In this document: positions 55,854 to 64,000 of the stretch, piece after piece
How positions within the stretch are numbered: the first letter of the stretch is position 1
Layout of the letters: each line of letters begins with the position of its first letter
From: Marsupella aquatica
Lineage: Eukaryota; Marchantiophyta
Assembly: GCA_973895155.1 (NCBI GenBank)
Contig: OZ316893.1
Coordinates: 17,484,001-17,548,000 of the forward strand
DNA length: 64,000 bases
Direction of reading: 5' to 3'
Notes under the pieces: generated by a model
The model's input: only the letters and a program-made list of their open reading frames with translations
The model's database searches: none
Told to the model about the DNA's origin: nothing
Position numbers and translations under genes: made by a program

Positions 55854-56552
55854 GATTAAAATAGAGTTAGGAGTAGCTAAATCAGGCTATAGGGACAAGC
55901 GCCTACCCTAGTTAAAGCAGCGTTGCCATTCTGTCCAGCCTGCGTAGATTAGAATCTTCTAATAAGACAAGCCGTTTTCCGGCTTGATAGCCAGCTTAGT
56001 TAGGATCTTAGTTAGTGAATATTCGGGCACGAGGCCACTCCGGTCCTCAGCCCTTAGTATTTAGTGCACCCCTCAGTAGAGACAAGGGGGGGGTTTTAGT
56101 CCCAGAGTTGGACGTCCGCGGTATGTGCGGGGAGTCCCGACCTTTGTGAGTGAAAGAGTACCAAGGGGAGGGGGTACGACTAAGCTCGTTGGGCGAGTGC
56201 AGAGCCGGGCTCCGTTGTAGTGTATGCCCCTCGGCCTTGGACCTGTTCATTCAAGAGCTGTCGGGTCAACCGAGTGTAAGTGTATGATGATTCATGTAGT
56301 AAAATCCTTTCCCATTATTTCCTTCGTGTAAATCGAGATTGTATGCTTGTGTGTGTGTGTGCATGAATCTTGTGTATGGGTGCCAACGCTTGGCCGAACG
56401 CACTGCCCAAGCCGTGCATGGGGTGTAGCTTGCGGATAAGTGGTTGTGAGCCCAGGTTGAGTGCCCCTATCATTGGATCCGGATCAAAGGCGGACAACAC
56501 AAAGGCTTAGAAGCCCATAAGCCGGGGTCGATCCTACTATTGACTAAGGTAC

Positions 56553-56568
56553 GTTCCGGCGGCGGAAC
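56553..56568. other. Conserved 3'-module palindrome, element f
   Basis: GTTCCGGCGGCGGAAC, 169 bases from the terminus, is followed by ACAAATCATACCTAGG. Upstream GGCTTAGAAGCCCATAAGCC can form a hairpin. Confidence 0.82.
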
Positions 56569-56737
56569 ACAAATCATACCTAGGAAGTGTCTGTAGGTAA
56601 CAGTAGACGCACTTAGCGCTAGTTTACGGGAGTTAGGGGCATTTCATGATTCCCTCCCTGCCCGAACCCTCATACTAACGAAGGAAATGCTTGTCTAAGC
56701 CGAAGCTTGGGTTAAGACCCAGACTGACGACATGACA

Positions 56738-59515
56738 ATGCCCTTGTAGGTCTCATCAAGTTCAGCTTGTTTTTGTTGAAGGGCCTTGCGGCATTCTTTG
56801 ATCTCATCCTTGAGTGCCCGCTCCTTCCTCTGGGCCTCGGTCATGGCTCTATTGCAGGCCGTTATGTGAGCTGCCTCTGCCTTCTTCAACTCCTGCTTCC
56901 ACTTCTCCTTCTTCTTGAGGGCTTCGGCTAAGTCTTCCTGAGTCTGGGCTAGTTGCCCCTGCATGATTCTTATTTCATGCTTCCTAACTCGAAGCTCATC
57001 CTGGGCCTGCTTGACCACCTTTAACTCTCCGGCCTTGGCTTCCTTCTCTCTTAGCCGCCGAATGACTTCCTCCTTCTTCATCCTCTCCAAAGCCAGTGCG
57101 TCCTCCAATCGGCTTTTCTCCAACATGTCCTTATGGATGAAGGCTCCCGTTTCTAACTCGTCACCAAAGATGTCGAGGGCGAGTAGCCCGCACATCCTCC
57201 CATATTCCAGGGCTCTGGAACATGCATAGGTGGAGTGGTTAGGAGATGTTGGCATCTCCCAACGTGGCCTTCTTTCCCAAGCCGTCTTCCGTATCTCCTC
57301 AAACGTGGGCAAAGGCCCGGCTTGAGTCCCTCCCAGTTGCCAAATATCCTTCGGCCATCCACCGCCTGGCAAGTCCTTCTCCTTGGCTAGGGTTGCTTCC
57401 TCCAGATCGCTGAATCGCTGCTGCAACTCGTGATTGGCCTGTTGTCTTCCGTCAAAAATTGGTGGAGGTGCGTCCGGTGGGGGAGACTCCGGGCTCCCCT
57501 ACTGTTGTGGACCCTACGCACCACTCTTGGTAGTCTGGGGATAAAACGGCCGTAGGTCTGCACCCCTGCTACCGAGCGATCCAACCCATAACCCAAGTCC
57601 TCGTGGTATTCCTCCATGTATTCCCTGGCCTCTGGGCGTCCTGGTGCCTGCTTGTCCTCTCTAGGACTAGCCGTAAACCCGGCCTCCTACCAGGGATTAT
57701 ACATGCGTGCGGCTTGCCCTTCCAGCTCCTGCACCTTACTTTTGCACTCCTTTTCAGGACTGGGAACCCTGGGTCCCAGTTCCTCTGATTCTTCACTAGA
57801 GACTCCTACATACATCCGCACCCCTGGCTTGTTTTCCGGCCTGCTTCTTTTTACGGCCCCGGCCATGGGTTCTCCTCTAGCGGTTCTTCTGGTGCCCGCT
57901 GTTGCTGCCTCTAGTGCTAGAGTTGCCTTCTCCTTATTCAGTATGTGCAGGAGGCTCTGCATTGTTGGTTGTTGCATCGGCCTGGCTTCTAGCACCTGTC
58001 GGAAGACCTGAGCTATCGTGGGGCTGTCGGGCGGGTCGGGCTGCTTTGCTGTCGGCCTCGGTTCTGATTCCTCTTCTGGCGCTCTCGCCTGCAGGGGAAG
58101 GATCGGGGCAAAGATTTGACTCCAGGCATACCGGCATAACAACGGCATGTGATAACCAAGCTGGGACACGCTCCCTTGGCTAATCACCTGTTGTTCCTCC
58201 CTTAATATCTTTCTGAGTTGGTTGAGGAGGTACCCATTGTAATCCCGGCTTGGGTCTGGCCTCTCTACCAGGTAAACCTGTGCCTTGTCGATCTTCGGCC
58301 TTGGCAAGTTGCAATGCATTGTTACTTGTAGGAAATCAATCATTTCTCCAATATGCGGGTTGGTGTAGGTGCTTCGGAGGAAGCCATTCTTTGTTGATGG
58401 CCCGGGGAACAATCTAAACTCCTTGTCCGGCAAGTTCTTTTGGGTTTCTACCTTAGCCTTGTTGCCCATCGGCAAGCCAAACACTTTGGCAATCACGTTG
58501 GAGGTGAGATAGAAGTCCCTCCCGTCGATCTTGTGGTCCCATGATCCCACAAATTCCAGTAAGTCTGATTCTGGCACTTCCTTTTTCAGCCACGACAGTC
58601 TTACAAAGGTCTCCAAGCCTGATCCGGCCATGAAGCCCTGGTACTTCTTGGTCTGCATGGCTATAAAGCATGCATCCTCCTCTCATGCAAAATGTAGTTG
58701 CACTGCCAGTGGTATTATTGTCGCCCAGCCCTTCTAGGTGTCATCTTGGGTAGGGACGACATTGACTGGGTTGACTTCTTGTTCCTTGGCTTCCTCCTCT
58801 CTCTGCCTCCCTTGTTCGGCTGGCTTCCTTGATACTGCCGACCTCGTCCTCTTGGCCGGTGTGTTTTCTTCATTTTGGCCATTTTCCTCTTCATTCTCAG
58901 CCGCACCTGACAATTCTCCCAACACTATTGCTTTCATCCACACCACAGTGCAACCTTTTAGGTCCCAATGTTCGTCGTTGCAGTTGTTGATGGCTTGCCG
59001 GATGCCGACAATTCTATTGTCTCAAATTAGAAGGTCGTCAAGCTCGTTGCTTGTAGGTGTCCACGGGAATTCAGCCTTGATGAATTCTCCTCCTAAGAAG
59101 GTTGTCTTCTGCAGTTTCCACAGCCGAGCAAGTTCCTATCGCTCGTGGGCTACTCTTTCTGATTCTTCCTCCTCGTAAGTCCTGACGTACTCACTTGCCC
59201 ATTTGAACAGGCATCCCAAAAATGTGCTGCTTGATTGATGTTGCTCATTCCCTTCTCTGGCGTTGCTTGGTAGCTGCTTGTGCCCCCCGTGTTCTCCTCT
59301 GCAGCTGACAATTGTTGGCTTTTGCTTGCACTCTGCTTGCTCGAGGTGCGAATGTGAGCCGTCACTCCTGGGTTGCCTTGCCTTACCCCCCCTTCCTTTT
59401 GGCTTGCGCTGTATGTTTTGGTACCGATTACCGGCAGCCGCCAGGGTTACGTGCCTTAACCCTAATCTTGACCTAGTGACCATTACTCCTCTTTCGGCCT
59501 CGGCTCTGGTTCCAT
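56738..59515 (-). pseudogene. N-terminal and core part of the d/e PMD gene
   Basis: The start is an ATG at 59515 (MEPEPRP, as in b and c). The PMD core at 58658-57687 is open for 323 codons: MAGSGLETFVRLSWLKKEV, DGRDFYLTSNVIAKVFGLP, NGFLRSTYTNPHIGEMIDFL and YNGYLLNQLRKILREEQQ. The Cys of NTCT has become Tyr (STYT). The N-terminal part has several stops (near 59130, 59027, 58737, 58685) at places where b has Gln, Trp or Arg codons. The coiled coil resumes at 57426 and runs to 56738, ending QQKQAELDETYKGI, where f begins; the join continues at 50005. Divergence from b and c is higher than b from c, so this is an older copy. Confidence 0.75.
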
Positions 59516-59632
59516 GTATGCCCTTAATTGTTTATGGTTTTCCCTGGTTTTCTGCCCTCATACTAATGGTTTATTGTATACCCTCCTATTTTACTCCTAA
59601 TATGGCCTAGTGATTCCTGGCTAGGCATCACA

Positions 59633-60835
59633 CCTTCTCAATTAGGAAACATTGGAACAACTTGAACCCGACTAATATTTGAGTGACAAAATTATGGAAT
59701 TTTACCCAAAGTCCCAAATTGAAGAACATGGAGATCTTGCTCCAACGGTAAACACATTATTCTCCTTTTTTTATCCTTGGATGGTTTCAAGGATTGAAAC
59801 AGAACCAACACATGAATCTTTAGAAAAATCTATATAGAAAATGCAAGGTTATTACAAGCCTCCGTTTTCCAAGATTCAGGTTATTCTTATGCCAATTCAC
59901 ATGGGGGTATTTACAAACGACAGGAAACAGCAAACAGTAACAGAAAATAGAAACTGGTAACAGGAAAATGAGTGGTAATTTTTTTTGAATTTTTTTTTGG
60001 GATTTTTTTAAATTTTTTTTCAAAATTTTATTTTATTTGCTAGCGCCTGGCGCTGGTAATGCTAGCGCCCAAAGCTAGCCAAAAAATGTTGTAACTTAGA
60101 TTTTTTTGGAAAATGAGACTTTTTAGAAAATATTTTGACATGGTTATTTATCCTGGTAACAGTAACTTTTTGCTGGTAACGGAAAAAAAATTCCTGGTAC
60201 CAGTAATCCTGTTTCCTGTTTACTGTCACGCGTGCCATACCCATTCATATGAGTGGGCATTGGAGTTTGGTTGTCATATGTTTGGATCGATCTCAATCTT
60301 TGATCCAAATGTATCATCTCGACTCACTTGCTAATCGTCTGCATGAAACTTGTCTAATCGAATCGGCATTGAAAAGGTGAAGACTTAACTTTATCTTCTA
60401 CTATTTATTTTTTATATGAGATTATTTATTCATGTGATTATAAATGCCACTGACTAAGGAATTACTTTCAATGACTTGCAGATATTTCACAATAGAATGA
60501 GAACTATTTTTTGGAAAAGTGTCATTGGGTGTTATGGAGATGTGGAATCCAAAGGTATATGATTTGTTTCATTTTTTTAAAAACTTTTTGGTTGGAAAAC
60601 ACATTTATGAATTGTACTAAAATACACCATGTTTTTTATCAGGTGCCCCAACAACCAAATACCCAACAGATTGTGGTTTATTTGTCCACAGATTGAGTTC
60701 AATGGAGTATTTCAAAATATATATCCGTAAAGTCTTTATTTACAAGAGATTGGTACAACCCCACTCAAGCATGTCACCTGAGAAAGGTGATAAGAGATAG
60801 AGTTATCAAATTAATGCATGTATCTACGTAATTTA
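59633..60835 (+). pseudogene. Ulp1/C48-type cysteine protease, split by a MITE
   Basis: With n2 removed, the + strand reads KIMEFYPKSQIEEHGDLAPT, VNTLFSFFYPWMVSRIETEP, FSKIQVILMPIHMSGHWSLV (the His of the catalytic triad in HWSL) and MYHLDSLANRL (the Asp). An intron with GT at 60379 and AG at 60480 follows, a short exon with a TGA, a second intron ending TTTTATCAG, and then VPQQPN and, after a frameshift, PTDCGLFVHRLSSMEYF (Gln and the catalytic Cys). This is the full H-D-Q-C layout of SUMO-type proteases. Such genes are frequent passengers of plant DNA transposons (Mutator, CACTA). The N-terminal part is lost at the e junction. Dead by frameshift and MITE. Confidence 0.8.
59903..60242. mobile_element. 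hAT-like MITE n2, 340 bp
   Basis: The 8-bp duplication ATTCACAT/ATTCATAT (one change) is at 59895-59902 and 60243-60250. The ends are GGGGGTATTTACAAACGACA and, reverse-complemented, GGGTATGGCACGCGTGACAG. The core is GCTAGCGCCTGGCGCT with AGCGCCCAAAGCTAGC. It interrupts the Ulp1 gene between PIH and MSGHW. Confidence 0.88.
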
Positions 60836-60850
60836 ATTAGTAAATAAAAC

Positions 60851-62999
60851 TCAATCTTCTGAAGATATAGAACCTCGCTCTAAAATAACAGCCTCTATAA
60901 TCTTTTTTGTTTTTGCTGCTATTTGATTATTTGTCAAAAGCGCAAAATTGTATGTATATATTGTTGTTGATGACAAAACAAGTTCATCTTGAATGAGTCT
61001 ATTAGATACATTATCATTCTCTGGAAGATATTTTCCATCAATTGCAGTCTCAGCACTTGGCTCAGTTGTGTACCACGTGATTTTGATTCTTTCCAGAATA
61101 TCTCCTCTTTTTGTCAAAATCTTTGACACCTTCGCCATCCAAAATAATTTGTCCTCTGGATCTTTGTGTGCTGCTACGCATATCACTGAACATTTGTTGT
61201 TCACTTCCATATCTTTGAAATCCCCAAGTTCAGCTGGCTTTCGCCGAGGGCCTGAGTACATAATCCTCTATGATCCTGCAACTTTATCAACTAGAGTTGG
61301 GTCAATAGAGTTGGGTCAACACCTTTGGACGTCAAAATCTGATAATTTGTTGACACACCACCAAGAGTGGACCCTTCATTTTGTTGTGGCCAAACCCATT
61401 CAAATAACCAATCACCCTCCTCTAAGTGGTTTTTGATAACATCATTTTGTTTCTCAAAGAATGTCATCCACCATAGTTTATCTTCATTGTCAAAGTAATT
61501 GAATCTCTCTTGAATTGCTTTTTGATATTTCACCATAATGGATAATGCACCATTTGAGTCCATCAGATCATCATCCCGTTCTAAACCTTTTGCTGACTTT
61601 AGTGACATTTGTGCTGCAACCCACATTCTCGAAGTGGGGATGTAGTTCACAAACGCTACCACGTCTCCCCAGTCAAAGGTTGCAAATAGATGTTTCCCAT
61701 GAAACATGGTCACTTCATTGTCATCTACAATGCCTCGCTTGAATCTAATTGCCTTTGAAAAGTTATGAGATTGAGATCTCTCAAAACTCAACCTGAAACT
61801 CCATTGTCATTTGGTTGGTCGGTCTCATTCACAAACTTTCTAAAGTCCACAACTTCATCCACAAAAATTACATCTGCTTGAGGAGAATATGCCGTTGTAT
61901 AATATTCACGAGAGTATCTAAGCAAAATGCCTTATGCTTATTTAATCTAGATGAGAACTTGCTAAACATCTGATCTATTTGGTCATGCGTATGACCAACC
62001 AACAAAAAACCAACTTTTATCTTGTCAAAAACCTTTAAATCTACCAACATATGTAGATAAGCCATCAAGAACTTATTCTTGTTCTCCCTAGTGGTATTAT
62101 CCAATTGAAGATATAATACCCGTGGCAGTATCCCATCCCATGTATTCAAAATATTTTGAATAACATGAATGGTGAGATTTGCATCATTGTGGATGTTGGG
62201 GTAGGTCAGAAATACTTTGGCTGCAAGCTTTCTATTAAAGATAAGACAACCCACAACATGTATAGGGATGAAATATTTCTCATCCATGTTCTTTGGACAG
62301 CGAATAAAATGTGGTAGCTTAGTTTTCTTTTGATCCATACCGTCAATACAAATACCCAAATACTTGTTGGGTTCATCATAGCATTTCTTTCGATGCTTTG
62401 CCAACTTCATCCTCTCGAGTGATTGTACTCTTCGATGCTCCATAAGAGCATTGATATACTTTCTTGCAATAATACAATCATACATAATCAATAAATTATC
62501 TATTCATCATTGTGTCTAACTTATCACTATCTTACTTAGGCACAAAATGTGAGGTTACAGTGAACTTACTTTTATCTTCTTTTGTTGTTGCTTTGTCTCG
62601 AAGAGCCTTGAATTCGGTACATGGACCACAAGTGAAAAACTGACTCATTTTGGGAATCCGCACATTCAAAAACTTTTTCTTCCAAACGCGCAAGAAATAA
62701 GAATATGTAACATATTGATCTTCTCACAAGATTGTTTCGGCAAGAAAGATTTCATGAATCTCTTGCTTTGTCCAATTGTCTGGCAAGTGATGAATTTCTT
62801 TATGGGGAAGACTATCCATGTTTTTTTGAAAGAAATCTTTCAACAATTCCACCAAGTTGAGAAATGAAGGTGAGTCTTCCTTGCAGAATGTATCTCGTTC
62901 AATCCTGGTGAACATATTTGCATGGATTGTAGCCAACCTATTATTCCCTATAGAATATAGTTTCTTGAAACCTCCTCTACAAATAATTTGTCCATTCAC
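60851..62999 (-). pseudogene. DUF7869-like gene with a DDE-type transposase signature
   Basis: On the - strand: an N-terminal part with ICRGGFKKLYSIGNNRLATI (62975), an exon with FFTCGPCTEFKALRDKATTK, an intron with donor GTAAGT at 62569 and an acceptor near 62510, and a 207-codon frame (62491-61868) with GICIDGMDQKKTKLPHF, LYLQLDNTTRENKNKF and FLLVGHTHDQIDQMFSKFSS. The spaced D, D and HTHDQID residues fit an RNase H-fold transposase or integrase-like catalytic core as found in DUF7869 proteins. A tail (61791-60851) contains WGDVVAFVNYIPTSRMWVAA and, after a stop, a small domain with LFWMAKVSKIL. At least four stops or shifts. It faces the Ulp1 gene tail to tail. The family name is from memory of its GHTHxDID motif. 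Confidence 0.65.
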
Positions 63000-63000
63000 A

Positions 63001-63135
63001 CGGGTATGATAGCCATGACAGAAAACAGAAAACAGAAAACCTGTTACTAGGAAAGTTTTTGCTGTTAACAGTCAAATTTAAATGTTACCAGTAATCGATT
63101 CCGTGTTACCATTTTTACATCAATCATAGCCCTTT
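63001..63135. mobile_element. MITE fragment related to n1-n3
   Basis: GGGTATGATAGCCATGACAG followed by AAACAGAAAAC and GTTACTAGGAAA resembles the reverse-complemented right end of n2 and n1. It lies exactly at the upstream end of the DUF7869-like gene. The matching core may be the GCAGCGCCTGGCGCTAACC at 63613-63632. Boundaries are not defined. Confidence 0.4.
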
Positions 63136-63730
63136 GGTCCAAATGAAAAACTACGCTAATCACAGAATTTTTCTTTAGTGAATTAGGTTTAAAACAAACA
63201 ATTATTGTGTGCCATCCGATGGATGAAGAGTACTAGCAATCCTCCCTTGCAACAACATTTTGATCTGGAAGATAATTGAACACGGTATGGGGGACTATAC
63301 TCAATGAAACATTCATTCAAATATCACTATTCGTCCAAGCTAAAAAGTGAACCTTAGGGTGGGACCCACCATAGAACAAGTGAAGAGTAGTGTCCAAATG
63401 AACTCAATCAAAATGAGTTCACTTAAATGGACCGAGTACCGTGACAAACAAATGACAAAACACCTCATAACGATTTATTTTAGAATAATTGAATAAACGC
63501 GGCTTGAAAGAAAAAACAGAATGATATCAACTTACAAATTTTATATAAAACATGTTGTAATGCTTACACTACACGCATACATAATAAAGCAAGAAAAATA
63601 AGATTTTTGGAAGCAGCGCCTGGCGCTAACCAAAAAATACTGAATAAAACAAGTAACATATCCATTGGGTAAAGACAAAATAGTGACTATCCGTTATATT
63701 AAACGACCTATATGGAAGTTTCGGCCCCTA
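63136..63730. other. No gene recognised
   Basis: AT-rich, with short frames only. It contains AGCGCCTGGCGCTAACC (63616-63632), which resembles half of the MITE core palindrome. Confidence 0.45.
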
Positions 63731-64000
63731 TTATAAGCCATTCAAGTTCTGCCTCTCCAAGACAAGCCTGACTTCGCCCACAGTCAAAATTGGTTGGCTA
63801 CAAAGAGTCGACTCCTCAACCTCAAGTTTGAAAACATTTATGTACACCCAGTATAGATGTTTACAAGGCATGTACGACTTGCCACGCGAATGTCGTAGGA
63901 AGAAGTCCTCACAAGAGCAAGCAGGGAAGATACAGATTTGCACGAAGTACGTGCTTGGTGATCGAAGGTTCTCATGGGTTCGAATTCAAAATTGCTTTCC
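63731..64000 (-). pseudogene. SWIM zinc-finger fragment at the window edge
   Basis: On the - strand ICIFPACSCEDFFLRHSRGK leads to MPCKHLYWVYINVFKLE. The CxC...CxH pattern with following hydrophobic helix is that of SWIM zinc fingers, found in MULE/FAR1-type transposases and other DNA-binding proteins. A stop lies upstream near 63985 in the same frame. It could belong to the same element as the DUF7869-like gene or to the next gene on the right. The C-terminus ends at 63731 (LNGL). Confidence 0.55.

Larger units (their letters stand above)
50011..56737 (+). mobile_element. Element f: family B PMD element with nested i
   Basis: The 5-bp duplication ATGCC is at 50006-50010 and 56738-56742. The left end TATGACGCC (for TGTGACGCC) and right end GACGACATGACA match g reversed. 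Without nested i the length is about 3.99 kb, the same as g. It is inserted in the coiled-coil part of d/e and lies in the opposite orientation. Confidence 0.9.
48097..59632 (-). mobile_element. Element d/e: family A PMD element split by f
   Basis: The left end TGTGGCGCGTCCC and right end AGGCATCACA are those of family A. Removing f with its duplication leaves about 4.80 kb, close to b and c (4.7 kb). The coding frames on both sides of f join within the coiled coil. The flanks AAAAA and CCTTC do not match, so the target duplication is lost or one flank has been rearranged. Confidence 0.82.

Noticed and set aside
48097-59632. Target duplication for d/e
   Set aside because: The flanking pentamers AAAAA and CCTTC do not match in any shift I tried.
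1-64000. tRNA, rRNA, riboswitch or operon structures
   Set aside because: None recognised; spliced genes, LTRs, TATA boxes and TIR elements all point to a eukaryotic nuclear repeat region.

Overview
This window is eukaryotic and almost entirely made of nested transposable elements. I see no clear host housekeeping gene, no rRNA or tRNA gene and no bacterial gene organisation. The best guess is a streptophyte (charophyte-type) alga with a large repeat-rich nuclear genome, for example a Chara relative. The reasons are plant-type TATA boxes and copia/gypsy elements, plant-mobile-domain (PMD)-like proteins, a DNMT3-like cytosine methyltransferase inside a retrotransposon (a situation published for charophytes and dinoflagellates), and nonsense mutations that look like CG and CHG methyl-cytosine decay. 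The species call is inference.

Layout from left to right. 1-5.2 kb is the 3' part of a Ty3/gypsy element (R0, + strand) with gag, protease and RT/RNase H but no visible integrase. It sits in a second retrotransposon, R1 (- strand, about 5.25-27.7 kb), whose gag, zinc knuckle, retropepsin and DNMT3-like methyltransferase are pulled apart by younger insertions: a (6083-7724), g (9084-13077), k with b inside it (13120-19303, b 14399-19105) and h (19563-24960, itself split by m). R1 lies in a related older copy, R2 (27703-33167), which also holds element c (27859-32560).

33.2-36.9 kb is a degraded intron-containing gene on the - strand with a ParB-like domain and a beta-class N4/N6-type DNA methyltransferase domain. 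It carries a 78-bp intronic minisatellite and is flanked by palindromic repeats and hAT-like MITEs. 38-41 kb holds remnants of PMD elements, and 42.7-43.9 kb a copia LTR abutting a gypsy pol relic. 45-47.5 kb holds a nearly intact 810-codon gene, a distant PMD-like homologue. 48.1-59.6 kb is one PMD element (d/e) split by another (f), which is split by a third (i). 59.6-63 kb carries a broken Ulp1/C48 protease gene (+) facing a DUF7869/DDE-like transposase-type gene (-). A SWIM zinc-finger fragment runs off the right edge.

The most striking system is a set of related elements (families A: a,b,c,d/e; B: f,g,h; C: i,j). They have short imperfect terminal inverted repeats starting TGTGRYGC or TGTCACG, 5-bp target duplications, no LTRs, one long PMD plus coiled-coil gene where coding is kept, and a shared 3' module with a GTTCCGGCGGCGGAAC-type palindrome followed by ATACCTA. 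I could verify 5-bp duplications for a, b, c, f, g and i. After removing nested inserts, family lengths agree closely: A about 4.7-4.8 kb, B about 4.0 kb. No catalytic transposase domain is recognisable in them. Two unrelated kinds of DNA methyltransferase on mobile DNA in one window is the second highlight. All coordinates and motif readings were made by eye from the sequence; family names rest on motif recognition, not on database searches.
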